Shown here one piece after another: positions 22,578-35,299 of a stretch of DNA of 64,000 nucleotides. The stretch is from NCBI GenBank assembly GCA_009760855.2, contig WPIO01000332.1:18496-82495 (forward strand), given 5' to 3'. Made by a program: the position numbers and the translations under genes. Each line of letters opens with the position of its first letter. The stretch's first letter is position 1. Under the pieces are notes generated by a model. That model was not told the origin of the DNA. It worked only from the letters and a program-made list of their open reading frames with translations, and searched no databases. This DNA comes from Cristatella mucedo (taxonomy: Eukaryota > Bryozoa > Phylactolaemata > Cristatellidae).

Positions 22578-23445
22578 CGGCAGTGACGGGAAGTGCTACT
22601 TCAGGTTACATTAACCAATGTTGTTTGACTGTGCGCCTCCCTAAAAACATTGGTACTTTACTGTCAAGATCGTAGATGTTATTCCCTGCCAGAATAACAT
22701 TGGTGACATTCAGGCTTGTTAAGATACGGATACCCCATTTAAATTTGTCCGTGCAATTGCGGCATACCGTCTTGACTAGTATAACCCACTGCTTGCTGGG
22801 CAATCGGTATGTGCAGTATGTCTCCTAAAACTAGTACAAAACTCGGCCGCTATAGTTGTCTGTGGTAAACGTCGCAGCTGCCACATCACACTCGTTCCCG
22901 CCGAATTTTAGTAGCTCCCAGCAAAGCATGACATCGACTTCAAGATTCTGTCACTCACTTTCAGGTCCCTTCAGTATTTGGCTATAGCTAATTTTTCAGA
23001 ACTAATGCAGCACCGGAAAAAGCATCGTACGACCCACTTTTCGAAATCTGTTTAACCGTACCTCGTATATAAAGTCTTTGAGACCACCTTTAGTTCCTAT
23101 GTTTACATGTCCTGGAACTCAATCCTGACTGGGGTCAGGACATGTCCTGACTTGTATATGCCTAAAAAAAAACTGAATACACATCTATTTAGAACGGCAT
23201 TTTGAAGGCTCGTATGATCTGTTTTTCATGTGTTTATACGCTCAGACGTTATACATGCTGCCAATAATCATATTTGCATGCTATGTGAGTATATGCCACC
23301 GCCTACTTTTGCAATATTTTTTTTGTTATTGAGAAAGTTACCACTAACGAATCCATTCTGCTTCGTTAGCAGTAACTGTAACGTGCCTAGAAAGATTCAG
23401 TTTATTGAGGCGCTATAAATGGAGTTTTGTTATTATCATTATTCG
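22578..23445 (+). mobile_element. Plus-strand LINE C-terminal fragment, U2
   Basis: Orthologous to 9790-10656. Confidence 0.7.
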
Positions 23446-23977
23446 TGGCCGAAAGTGAACCACTTTTAGTTGTCATCTACAAACAGTGATGCCTAATACC
23501 TCTACTCTGCATGGGCATTATATAACCTTTCCAGCTTGAGTGTAGCGGCTTACATGTCCTGTAGGAGGGAATACGACGGTACATTTGTAAAGTCTGCAAT
23601 GAAGAGCCGCTTGATATTGATAGAAACGCAGACTAAGAGTGGGGAGCGCCCACATGCTGTGTGCCGGATTGAGCTGCTAATGTAGGTAACGGGCAGCCGG
23701 TAATCGCTCATCGGGTTTCTTCGATTGCCTACTCTACACGACTCAGCTGGTTGTTCAATAAACATAGGCATTGACATTCCCAGGGTACCTGTAGGAGATT
23801 CAGGGAGGGCTCTTACAACACAACTGCGATTCCCACAGTACTCCTACAGACTAGGTGTTGCAATCTTATGAAATATGCTGGCTTGTACTTTTAAAGAATC
23901 CAAAGTACATTCCCTAAGGCTATCGAAGCTGATTGGGAATGAGGTCATAAGGTCGTCAAAATCAGGCGTAGGTGAGA

Positions 23978-24028
23978 AATTGAATATAAGCAAACGATGC
24001 GAACCGGCTTACCACAGGCACCTTGTAA
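23978..24028 (+). promoter_or_regulatory. TATA core promoter, module A, U2
   Basis: ATATAAG at 23984-23990, with the same downstream block and spacing to the ATG at 24071 as in U1. Confidence 0.65.
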
Positions 24029-24070
24029 GGTACAGGAATTCTGCAGCCCTGCCAGAAAGCTGAAAACGAA

Positions 24071-24440
24071 ATGCTGAAGGTGACACAATCTGTGCTCGTC
24101 GTCGTGCTACTCTTTGCATTGCTGACGGCAGCACAGAGTGATCAATCGGAAGCCGAGGCACCAGCCGCCAAGCGATTCAGTCATGTAAACCCTCCTCTCG
24201 ATCCTGAGGGACGATGCCTAACTCTAGCTGAGTGGTGAGTAGGCACCCTGTATGTTGTTATATATATTGAGTAATCTGAAATGCTTGGTGGCGATACTAA
24301 GTGTGCTGCCGCTTTGGCAGCTGTGCCCGTTCTGGCTAGTCAATTTTCGAAAGCGATTCGCAAAATGAACCGTTTTAATTAGGCAATACTGCAAAGGTGT
24401 CAGATATAAATAAACAAATAAATATATATATATATTTGTA

Positions 24441-24504
<64 letters not shown>

Positions 24505-26497
24505 TCGGGACCGATTTTAGGCTCAGCAATTAGATGGAAATAAAAATGTGGAATGGCTGAGTTGAAGTTAGACCGGACAATTTACTGGCTAACCCTGAGA
24601 GATCTGACGACCCAGATTATAATAGCTCGGCCAAAATATGCTTTGCTTTCTTCACTCAAAGAATTTCGTAAATTTGTGCCTCCATACAGACCCCTCGGAG
24701 TAAAGCAATTGTGGAATCATAACCTGCAACCTTCCTGCAAAGAATTCCCGAGATTTCTGTATGCTATGTTGCAAACCTTAATAAGGTCTAGCAAAAAGAG
24801 CTCGTTTCCTCCACCACAAATACCATTATCGCTGTGGTCTTCACTAGCAGAAAAACCTAAGCCTGACATAACCGAGATGTTTTGTGCTTCTTTGGAATAT
24901 AGGTCACACCCAGGTCCTTCAAATCGGCAATCATTAGACCCATGTTTAATAAGCCGAGATTATATGCAGAGATCCTTGCAAATTGTCGTTGAGTTTTCCC
25001 TTCTTTCTTTCTTGGTTAAGATTCTTGAATCAATTGTTGTTGAGCTGCTGGTTAAACCTATTGAAAAGAATTAAACGTCAAATACGTTTCAATCAGGGTT
25101 CAAGAGGCAGCACACCACTGAAAACTGCTGTCTTCCGTTTTAACAATGACGTTTTACGTGCCAACGACGACACTAATGTCACTGCCCTAGCTCGTCTAGA
25201 TCTGTCCGCTGCCTTCGACACCAGTGATCATAATGTTGTAATGGAGAGATCAAGAACAACGACCGGTCCGACAGATGCGGAACTGGAGTGGTTTAAATTG
25301 TACTTGTCTCATCGTGTTCAATGCGTGTCGTCTAGGGTTCTAGTCTTACTCACGAGACGGGGTCACATGTGGAGTCTCTTAAGGTCCGTCCTTGCTGCTC
25401 TCTCCTGCTGCCGACTATGGCCCATCCCTTTCAGTGGTCGTCAGCTGCTATTTCTATGCTACTCACTACCTCGACTGCTCTCCTAGCCTCAACTAGGCAT
25501 CCCACTTTCTTTGTTCTGCGTGAGACGAAGTATGTTTGCTAGGTAATTCTTACGGAAAGCGGCTTAGGCTGTTAGTGTGCTATATGTAACGTTCCTGCAT
25601 AAAACTCGCATACTCATATGGCTTCGTGGAGTTACAGACGTGAATAATTTACATTTTTTTAATGCGGCCCTGACATGTTTCGATAGTGCAGCAAGCAACC
25701 TGGAGGTATAAGAAGAAGACGAGCTGAAGTTAGGGAGAGAAAATATAACGGTGAGAGTAAGAGAGAAAAAGAATTTGCTGTTAGAAATTGCCAAACATTA
25801 AAGATTCGGCGGTCGGTTGTGTGGTCTTAGGTATCGAAAACGTAATGCAACGTCGTGCTTAAAAAACGAAAGGGAAACGCTCTTAGCGTGGAATCTCGTT
25901 TCTGCAAATCACTTAGGAAGCTTGGCCACACTATAAGTGGGCAATGGGGTTTCAATGTCTCGTCAAATCTGTGCAAATAATATGCTTACCTCACAAGGGT
26001 GCCATTTCCTCAACTTCGTAGGTTCGACGGGTGCAACAGGTGCTTTTGCGACAGAGGGACTGTTCCAGCATGCACACTCAAACAATGCGAGTAGCAACGT
26101 CAAGCAGCCCGGATGATGAAAAAGGACCATCAAAAGCAGCCTGGTAAGTAGTACCCGTTTCTTGCTAGTACGAGTCATGCTGCAACCGAAAGAGTTGATT
26201 TGGCAGCGATCGGCAAAAGTGTCTTGAACATATAGCAGACGCTCGAGACCTGGACGGACTCTACGGAACTGTAAGGTGCAGTGACTGTGCAAGTCATGCT
26301 AATAAGGAATTTTGTTCCTTTCTTGTGGTGGCCACCTCAGCATGCCAATTTACTTGCTGAAAACTCGTTCTAAAACAGAACCGGAGTGCAACGGTTCGAT
26401 TACTTACGTTTGGCCTCTGCAACAAGTGGCCACTCTGGATGGTAACCCCGTGCGAAAGCCCTATCATGGTCATAAATGTGTTTATGCATCACTTTAA
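24071..26497 (+). CDS. Kazal-like secreted protein, two exons (intact, retains Cys6)
   Basis: Exon 1 is 24071-24234 and exon 2 is 26341-26497, with a 2106-bp intron across the U2/U3 border. Exon 1 is identical to the U1 copy at protein level: signal peptide, DQSEAEAP propeptide, KR, then EGRCLTLAE. The donor is G|GTGAGT and the acceptor cctcag|C, so the split codon gives Cys55. Exon 2 matches the U1 exon 2, with TLDGNP and GHKC near the end. This precursor therefore has four cysteines in the domain (Cys1, 2, 3 and 6 of a Kazal fold), where the U1/U2 gene has three. Known Kazal disulfides pair 1-5, 2-4 and 3-6, so Cys3-Cys6 could still form and Cys1-Cys2 would be left with each other. That pairing is inference. 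Confidence 0.65.
24420..24502 (+). repeat. (TA)n microsatellite, U2
   Basis: Same location in U2. It is a purer and longer TA tract. Confidence 0.95.
24549..25587 (+). mobile_element. Plus-strand, internally deleted LINE, U2
   Basis: Orthologous to 11765-12790 and nearly identical to it. Confidence 0.75.
25990..26130 (-). CDS. Antisense signal-peptide exon candidate, U3
   Basis: Identical to the U1 copy at protein level, with the same donor GAG|GTAAGC, inside the intron of the 24071-26497 gene. Confidence 0.4.
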
Positions 26498-26510
26498 AAA
26501 TGTCCATTCC

Positions 26511-26555
<45 letters not shown>

Positions 26556-26563
26556 AGAGAGAA
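26511..26563 (+). repeat. (GA)n microsatellite, U3
   Basis: Longest copy of the same repeat; the flank tccattcctag matches U1. Confidence 0.95.
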
Positions 26564-27063
26564 ATATTGTGGTCGCCGGTAAACCCGATCTTAAAAATTC
26601 GCCCCGACCTTCGTTATAAAAACACTGGTAGTCGCTAAGAACGCCAGTTTTGTATTAATGATGGGGACACATAAAATAATACCCTTAACGAGGTAAAACA
26701 GTAGCGGTATCATTTGTTTGATTGAACACGAGATATGTCTTTGCTAATGGCAACTTGTACAATAGTACATGTACCTTTGCTTTCAATTCGTTTGATAGAT
26801 CTCCTCAAGGTACTTGCAAGCAAGAATTTAGTAAGCTCATCCCTGAAGAACATTCTTTTAATATAAATACACATAACGATAGGGCTAAAATCACTGGCAA
26901 ACACTTGCTCCGTTGTTCTTAACGAGGTAAAGCCGATGCAATAGAGAACGCCTCACTTGCCGTGTGCATTTGAGCAGCATAAGGCATGAGAAACTGAAGT
27001 GACGTAATGGGATAAGTCGGCAACCTGTGTGAAATTGCATTTTTATTTAAGGTATTAAAGTCA

Positions 27064-27069
27064 AATAAA
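27064..27069 (+). terminator. Poly(A) signal AATAAA, U3
   Basis: AATAAA conserved with U1. The matching site is lost in U4 (aaaaaaacg) and U5 (aaatcaaag). Confidence 0.4.
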
Positions 27070-27614
27070 GGGTTTAATTTGTACTAATGTTGGTTCTCAT
27101 TGCTTCTGCAGACCTCGACCGTAGCGATCAGCAAATGCTAGCGGACTTTACTGGAGAGCCGTGGAATTGATCAACAACTTCATCCGAAAACCTGCACGAG
27201 TGTTTCCAAAACGTAAACGTGGAGAGCTGCCATTAAATGGAATGAGCAAAGAAAAATATATTTCTACGGTGGAGATGGATGTTGAAGTGTGCTATCATTA
27301 TCTGGAAATATACTGTCTTGCATATCTTTCTCGACCTCTCTTTGAAATCATCACCCGATTTGTCATCACTGGTAGAATGCCTAAAAACGATGGTTACCGG
27401 CATTCTAGATGCATTGCTTTTATGACTAAGTGCAAAGTTATACTATCTCGCCAATATTGTTCGTGGCTTACTACAAGCCTTGAACCAGCATAGACTTAAA
27501 ATTACAAGCTTAAAAAAGCGTTCCGAAGATCAAGACTGGCTGACCGTCAACGTAAATTTCGGGATCTAACCGAATTCCTAACAATTCCTTTTTGCTAAGT
27601 CCAAACTTGCTTAC

Positions 27615-27905
27615 ATAATAACATGATACTATCATCAACGTTCACTTGATAAAGTGCCCTCTCAGAACTGAATCTTTTTCTAGGCGCTTTATATTCACGG
27701 CACAAGAAACATGATCGAATGGTGAGTGGTGTCCTGCTTGACTAACAACACGAATAACATGGTTTGGGCTGACCTGCACAGGGTCAGCATACAAGAGTGG
27801 TTAGTGGCAGCATGCCCAGTGCCATCATGCGTAAGCACAAACAGGACGAATAACAGGGACCCACTAAATACAGTGATAAGTAGGGGCGTTTGTGAGAACG
27901 TAGTT
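27615..27905 (-). mobile_element. LINE 3' end fragment, U3
   Basis: Orthologous to 2011-2300. The change from U1-like to U2-like sequence occurs just before or inside it. Confidence 0.65.
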
Positions 27906-28699
27906 AGATTGCATGTGCACACTGCAAAAGTGCCGACGATACCCATTAACCGTCGGTTCATGTGCACGTGAGGCAGCACGTTGCACAACACCTGGCGAGT
28001 TTTTTTTTCGCAGTGTCTTGATCTCAACGATAGAACATTTCAGTGAGTTCACTCGAAAGAAAGTACATTCCAACCTATTCCTAACTGCTGGCTCTCGGCC
28101 TGGATAAATCGTTCTTTTTATACTTACTACAGTATTACCAGTATTGTACATTTTGTCACCGATTCATTGAGATAGCTCCTTTCCAGAGAATCTCAATGTC
28201 ACAGAAAGAGATTCAATCTTAAAGATAGCAGAATACATGACTTAGTTTTCCGTATCGTTGTTGATATTGTAGTCGGGTATGTGTACACTTTCGATTTGAG
28301 TTTTTCGAAAAACGTTGACTGATTTCCACAGTCTGACGTGTCTGGTTGCTAACTACAAGAAAAATAGTTTAGACGTTGTGTTAGGATTCCTACATCTTTG
28401 GACTCGCCATTGTAACCAAGCAAATGGCTCACTCTGGGCGCCCTTTGACAAGCTGCCAAGAACTACTGATTTTTGAACGGCTCGGTGGAAGCTTGCTTCT
28501 AGGACAAAATATTTCATCGACACATTCATATGTCACAGCGAGGGACTTCACAAACAGTCAACTTACCACGACTTAAAATGAGATCGGGTGAATATTTTGC
28601 AGAAACCATACACCCGGAGGAAATCGGGACAGCAAGCCGTTAAGCCAATATGCTTAAGTGCCTCAAGTGCAGTGCCGAGCGGAGCGATAAGCTGAGCAC

Positions 28700-28868
28700 A
28701 TTCTTTAGGCGGTCCTGAGTTGCTACTTCCATGCTACTCACTACCTTTCCTGCTCTCCTGACTGTGCAATGCTTCCCATGTTCCCTTTGTTTCGTGAGTC
28801 GAAGTCTGTTGGCAAGGGAATGCGTTCTGAAAGCCACTAAATCTGTGAGCGCTCTATTCAAAATTCGA
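28700..28868 (+). mobile_element. LINE C-terminal/3' fragment before module B, U3
   Basis: Orthologous to 3090-3260 and identical or nearly so to the U2 copy. Confidence 0.6.
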
Positions 28869-28977
28869 TGGCGAAAAACCCACATGGTCTGTATGACTTT
28901 GCTGAGTTACAGCAGGAGATACGGCACAGGACGGGAATCGCCTGAGTAGGCAGTTTTTAACCACGAATCAAGTCGTG

Positions 28978-29030
28978 GATTGAATATAAGCTGACGATGC
29001 GAACCAGCTTACCTCAGGCACTCTGTAGCA
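28978..29030 (+). promoter_or_regulatory. TATA core promoter, module B, U3
   Basis: ATATAAG at 28984-28990, same block as in U1 module B. Confidence 0.55.
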
Positions 29031-29069
29031 TCAAGGAATTCCGCAGCTCTGCCCGACTGCTACATTCAA

Positions 29070-29236
29070 CTCTCTGTAGATAACCCGATCTCTGCTCATA
29101 GTCGTGCTAGTCTGTGTATATCTGACGGCAGCAAAAAACGTGAGCAATCAGACGCCCAGGCAGCAGTCGCCCAGAGAGTCAGTTGTGCGCAACCTATTTT
29201 CGATGCTGAGAGACGATGCCTAACGTCAGGTATGTG
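29070..29236 (+). pseudogene. Module B exon 1, decayed, U3
   Basis: As in U2, with two additional A bases in the gcaaaaaacgtg run that break the frame before the acidic segment. The added bases lie in a homopolymer and may be a sequencing artefact. Confidence 0.55.
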
Positions 29237-30082
29237 GCGAGTAGCTGAATCTATGTTGTTAACCATGGGCTGTGCACGGGGGCGGGGCAATCATTACAAC
29301 CAATAACTGTTAACCTGATGCTGCTATGGCAGCTGAGCCCAATGAGGCCAGTCTAAATTCAGCCGGTAGAGTCAGATTGAGCCGTCGCAATTGAGAAAGA
29401 CGGAAATGATTGTCATCACGATAGACGCATTCGTACACCCAGAGTAGCAAACCTAATTAGACAAGAAATGACAAGAGAGAACGGAGAGTAGGCTCGGAGG
29501 GTACAGAGAAAGATAAAGTTGGAGTGCTTCAGAGTGAGTCGGACCTAGTGTGACCGTGACACTTTGTGTTGTACAATCGAGGAGTAAAGCTAAAAGTACG
29601 AGAAAGAGACCAGTCGGAGGCAAGAGAGTGAAAGTTAAACCCAGACAGTTACAGAGACAGAGAAAGAGTTTTTTATAAACTGCCTAATACTCAATAGTCC
29701 GTGGTTAATTGAGTGACCCTAAATGTTAGAAGCATAAGGTAAGACCCATGCTCATGTTACAGCACTTCGTCAAAGCTCTCAGCTTTTGGGAGTTTTGAGG
29801 GCTAACAACGTGGCAGGTTACCACTAATCGTAATAAGTTTTCATATTGCCTATATTACCTGTAACTCTACCAGTCATGCAGCATTTATTCATATTACCAC
29901 TGTGCATTTGATCCGAATCATTTACAGCACACAGCTTCCGGAAAAAGCATTAATGATACGCGAATGCTTTGAACATCTAAGCGAGTGTAAATCTATGTCG
30001 TTTTCTAGAAATATCTCCTTGTAGAAAAGAGTAATGTCTTAACCTATGGGTGTCTGAACGAGTAATATCAATAGTAAAACAG

Positions 30083-30949
30083 TTGTAGACTGCTCTCGGA
30101 CAACTTTATATCTTTATGGACACTTTCTATGCGGTGCGTCGGATGTATTATTGAATGATTGGCTAATGGTATCATGCTTAAAGTCAACCAGGATGACACG
30201 CTTAGAGGTAAAATGCACAGGGTCGGCATGCAAATGTGGTTTGAGGTGGCATGCACAGTGTCAGCACGAAAACGCGGCCAAAGAAGGAGTCGCATGAAAA
30301 TTTGAGATGCTGTTGCAGCTGGACGTATTAGTACTTTTAAATTTCGCCAAGTCACGGGATATGGTGAGGCAGAAGTGGAACCCAGATTGGGAGAATGCAA
30401 ATGATAGAGGCCACTCCCAATGATTTGAGGTTCTTACGGCCACTTTTGAGTGCGGTTTCCCGATTTCCGAACACAATTGGTTTTCCCATTACAAGTACGA
30501 TGGTCTATATCATATTGCCATTTAGGAAAGCTCGCTGCCATCCGTGCACTGGTGTCATTCACACATACTGCAAGCGAGTTAAGAGAATTAGACGTGCTGA
30601 GTGGCTTGGACGGATCAAAGCAAAAGCACAGCTGAGTGTCACCTGCATAAAAGTGAACGCCTAGAATGTGAGTGCCAGCCGCATCGGCAAGAAGGAGACT
30701 ATCGACTTTGAAAAAACCAGACCAGCGACAAAGCCCCGAAATACCTTATACTTCAGTAGTTCATAGGAGGATCTTTGTCGGCTTACATCTATGCTGTGGA
30801 TTGCTGAACTGAGATATCAGCTTAACCACTGCAATGCAGTACCAGTGATGCTCTGGCGGTATGAGAGGCGTTCAGGAAGGACTTGGTGATCAATAGTATC
30901 AAAATCTGTAATTGCGTCAACGTGTAGCTGAAATTCGTCAAACGCGGCA
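30083..30949 (-). mobile_element. LINE reverse transcriptase fragment, U3
   Basis: Orthologous to 4460-5335. It is practically identical to U2 apart from small indels. Confidence 0.7.
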
Positions 30950-31169
30950 CCATAGATCAGACTCCACGCCTCAGCTTAAAAAGTCTGTGGGCATCGTCAA
31001 GATAAATCTATCGTTTGTGATGGGATGAAAGTGTGGGATGTGTCGAACGGATCGAGAAGGTATCTATTGTCAATGTATCGAGAAGGTATCTATTAGCTGA
31101 GCAGGGAAAGGGCTATTGATAAGAAGCATAGAATTTCTGATCGACTATAAATTACAGATTACTGAGTAA

Positions 31170-34100
31170 ATGTTTTTACGTATTACTATTACTATTACTT
31201 ATCATTACTTACAGATTCCAGATTCTATCAATTCCTGCCTTGCTGTTTTTTTACTAGAAAGTTTAGATCGTATCTTTAAATGTAACTCCAAAAAGTTATA
31301 AGAACCATGTGTCTGGGGGTTAAGCAGGAGAGTTTTGTATTGCCCACACAGAGCCTGAGCGACTTTCGGTAGGCATTCGGTAGCCGACAAACGTCATCTC
31401 ACGCAACAAAGGGAAAGTGTGAAGCATAGCAGAGTCGGGAGAGCAGTCGAGGTAGTGAGTAGCTTGGAAGTAGCTGCTGAAAACCGCTAAAAAGGATGAG
31501 TTATATTCGGAAGTAGGAGAAAAGTTGTTATCGAGTGATAATTGGGCAGCGAATTCTACAGTCTAGGACCAGCTGAGTTAAAAATGCTGTAGTCATTTGT
31601 TTAAGCTGAGGAATGGAACAGCTATTTTTTGTCGACATCAGACCTGATGGCGGCAGGAGACTGCTACGAATGCACCTGTTGTGCTAGTTATGAAGGAGGC
31701 AAACCTAGGCGGGCCGTGTGGGTCAGCATAGGAACATTGCCGGAAATCCCTCGGTTAACCAGAATCCAGCCTAGCTCTTCTAGCGAAGGAGACACATGCT
31801 CAAACCTATAGGACTTAAAGACTAGCCTCGCAGCCATATTCATAGTCAGCTGCACTAGCTTGAGAGCTTTTTTTGATAGCCCCCTCAAAAACAACTGCAA
31901 TAATCAAGCCGAGACAGAACTAAGGAGCCAGTTAAAGTTTTTACAAGCCATTGCATAAGACAGCTCCTAACTATGGATAGGGGTTCGACGTGAAGGGTAG
32001 CTGTATAAGCAGTATTCAGGGTGAAGCTTTTAACATTTAGGCAGCTGTCGAAACCGACACTTAATTTCCGAGCAAGCCGTGATGGTCGCACAGCAGCATT
32101 ACCTATTAGAAGAGCAAAGCCTTTTAATCCAGCCACACGCTTAGGGGTCCTATAAGAAGCAGTTCAGTTTTATCGTCATTTATCGTCTGGAAGTTTTCGG
32201 ACAGTCTGGATCGAATATCGGCACGGTGGGCATGCATTTTCTCTGTTTCTGCAGAGGAGGCCGACGCTTGGAATGACAAATGCAACTAAGTATCGTCAGC
32301 ATGAAAGCGATATCCTATTCCATGTACCTTAATCACATCTCCCTGAGGTAGCCTAGACATGGAGAACAGCCGTGGATCTAGTGCAGACCGTTGAGGAAAT
32401 CTACAGTTGACCCGTCTCGTGTGTGAGACCCGACTAGCACACGACACGGATTGAACACGATAACTCAAGTATGATTTATACAACGCCAAGGCTTCGTCTG
32501 GCAGACCAATCTGTGTTCTCAATCGTTTAAACAGAACATCGTGATCAATGGAGTCGAAGGCAGCAGACGGATCTAGCAGGGTTAGGGCAGTGACATTCCC
32601 GGTGTTGTTGCCTCGTACAATGTCATTCTTAACACGGAGGAGAGAAGTTTTACTGGAGTGCTGCCTCTTTAACCATGACTTATCTTTTTCTGACCTTACA
32701 ATATTTTCAATATGTTCAACGAACTGCTTGACAACATTTTTTCAAGAATCTTTCAAAAGCAAGAAAGAAGGGAAAATGGGCGATACTTTAAAAGGACCCC
32801 TGTGTGTAATGGTGGCTGTTTAAGTATGGGTCTAACGATTGCCGATTTCAGGGACTTGCTGACGACCGTTTCCTCATAGAAGCTTTAAAAATCTGGGTTT
32901 CCTGCTAGGACTATGTTGGTCTGCTAGTGGGGACCACTGAGATGACGGTATCGGGTTTTCAGGAGAAGAGCTCTTGTTGCTAGACCTTAATAAGGTAGCC
33001 ACATGGCATGCAGATACCTCAGAGAACCTTTTAAGGAAGGTCACAGGCAGTGGAACTGCGATCAATTTTGTCAGAAGGGGCTTAAAGAGGCACGCATGTG
33101 CACAATTCTTTTAGCAAAGAAGGCTGAAAAGTTGTCGGCTGAGCCCTTAATATCTGGGAAGTCAGACCTCTCAGCATTGGCCAGTAAATGGTTTACCGTC
33201 TTATAAATCGGTTTTGGGTCTGTTTGGCAGGAATAAAGCTTTCGGATGAAAACGAAAGCCCTGGATCTTTTAAGCTTTCGTGTGCAAACTTGAAGGAAGT
33301 CTTTGAGACTCACTAGATCTGCATCGAACACCGATTTCTTGAACTGATGTTCAAGCCAGCTCTTAACGATGTGCATCTTTAGGAGTTGTTTGTAAATTGA
33401 AAGTAAGCACCATTACTTTGAAAACAGAGAAAATGAACGGGAGCATGCTTGTCATGAGCACTCGTGAGTGTCACGTTCATTGCATCAGTGAGGGTATCGA
33501 CGCTAGCGGTCGATTGTGAATGCAAATCAAGAATACCTGCATCATATACAGATTTCAAAAGCTGATCTATGTCAATGCATTGTAAGTTGCGTCGTTTGAC
33601 CTGTTTGTCACTTCCCTGTACGAACTAGGGAGCAGGAACAGCAAACGAGACCGATCAATGATCTGAGTGGGTCATTAGGCACACCACAAGATCTGTGGTA
33701 GGGAAATCCTTAGTGATCACGAGATCTAGCATATGGCCACTGACCTCCGTGTACCATGACCGTAATTGCAGCTCACGAGTGGGTGGCGTCGGCTTGGTCA
33801 CCATTTGTCACGTAAGACATAGGGACGTGAGCTTCAAGGACAGTGTTTCTTTGGCAAAAGGACTGCGATTCTGGAGCCTTCACAAAAAGACTGTAACCAT
33901 AGCAATCCGATTAAAGCCCCCCTACAAATTGACCAGCACCTCGACTTTTTTCTGAAGGAAGACTCATTCAAATGCTTGATTAACATATGCTGTTTGATTA
34001 GCTAAGTTACCAATCGCACGAATCGAGACTCGTTCGTCACTCAGCACACTTATTTGATAGGCCACCCTAGTAGAGCAGCAGCCTCAAGAAAATCCAGTTA

Positions 34101-34370
34101 CTAGTTCTATGGCATCTTAGCAACACTACTTGCAGGTCTCAATGCGTTCTCATGGTGTAAAAACCGTATGCACCTAGATAGCTTTTTATCAAGTTTCACT
34201 GCCAAAAATGAAAAGATACGAACCGTCGAACATGCACCTGTGCTACAGGGGATCGCATCAATAGAGAGTTATGTGCGCCTAGTGTTTGCTGCACGACTGC
34301 ACAGAAATTGCAGAAGTGAGTGCCCCAGTAACTAATCCATAAAAAATGCATTCAAGACTGAAAGTGTCCT
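31170..34370 (-). mobile_element. Nearly full-length dead LINE with 129-bp deletion, U3
   Basis: Orthologous copy. Relative to U1 it lacks the sequence of 8477-8605 within the endonuclease part, with the joint at 34086/34087. The endonuclease stretch 33640-33950 is almost identical to U1. Confidence 0.8.
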
Positions 34371-34416
34371 AGCACTACAGAACATGTAGATTAGGTTTTG
34401 TCAAATACTATACTGA

Positions 34417-35240
34417 GAGAATGGAGGAATATTAGGCATGATAACACACTTGATAAAGTTCCCTCACAGAACTCATTCTCATTCTAAGTGCTTTACATTT
34501 ACATTTAGTTTTCACAGGAATCTGTATTGGATGGTAAGTGGTAGCCAGCACGATAAACAACGAGAATTAACATTGTTATAATGACATGCACAGGGTCAGC
34601 GTTCAAATCGGGTTATTGGCAGTATGCACCGTGTCAGCACACATAAGCATGTGAACTACAGGGTCCTAGTAAATGCTGTAAAAAATAGATACGTTTTTAT
34701 TTTCGTTTTAAATGTGGTCAAGTCGGGGAATGTCTTGGCTCATGTCGAAAGTGAGTTCCAGGCTTACTGAGGATATAAACAATGCAGACTCACAAAAAGA
34801 TAGGAAGTTTGTATGAGGTATATGTATACGATAAGACTCCGAAGAGCGAGTGGTACGATGCTTAGTATCTTGGCAGAGTAGATCTGACGATTATGCTAGA
34901 GCGAAAGAAAGTATGGGTGTAAACATGAGTGGTGAAACCTTGAAGTCAATGCGTTTCCTACTTTTAGCCGGTGCAAATCGGCGATATGTGGTGTGAAATG
35001 GCAACGTCGACATTAACGACAGACAACGGTGTGAAATGGCTATGTCGATGTTCACGACAGACATCGTTACGTGCAGAGGGTTGCACAAGCTTTTTGGGCC
35101 TGATTGCTTTGGCCGGTAGACCAGCAAGTAGTGCATTACAGGAGTCGGAGAGGATGCCAGAAATGCATGGGCCAATTTAGCTGTTGTATCCTTGTCTGCA
35201 CACGGCCGAGTACCATACTTGCTAGGTAGTAGCTTGCAGT
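34417..35240 (-). mobile_element. 5'-truncated LINE with local duplication, U3
   Basis: Orthologous to 8935-9760. A segment of about 40 bp beginning gtgtgaaatggc is tandemly duplicated at 34988-35068. Confidence 0.7.
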
Positions 35241-35299
35241 TCCGAAGCAGGCTTTGATTGACTGCCGGCCTAGAGCAAAGTGGTAGCTATTTTGGCGGC

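Larger units (their letters stand above)
12799..25595 (+). repeat. Tandem unit U2 (12.8 kb)
   Basis: Second direct copy, almost the same length as U1. Its first 0.9 kb is nearly identical to the U4 head, its 2-5.3 kb part is nearly identical to U3, and its last 1.8 kb is nearly identical to U1. Confidence 0.95.

Noticed and set aside
24224-24529. Minus-strand frame rich in Ile-Tyr repeats
   Set aside because: It is a translation of the TA microsatellite.
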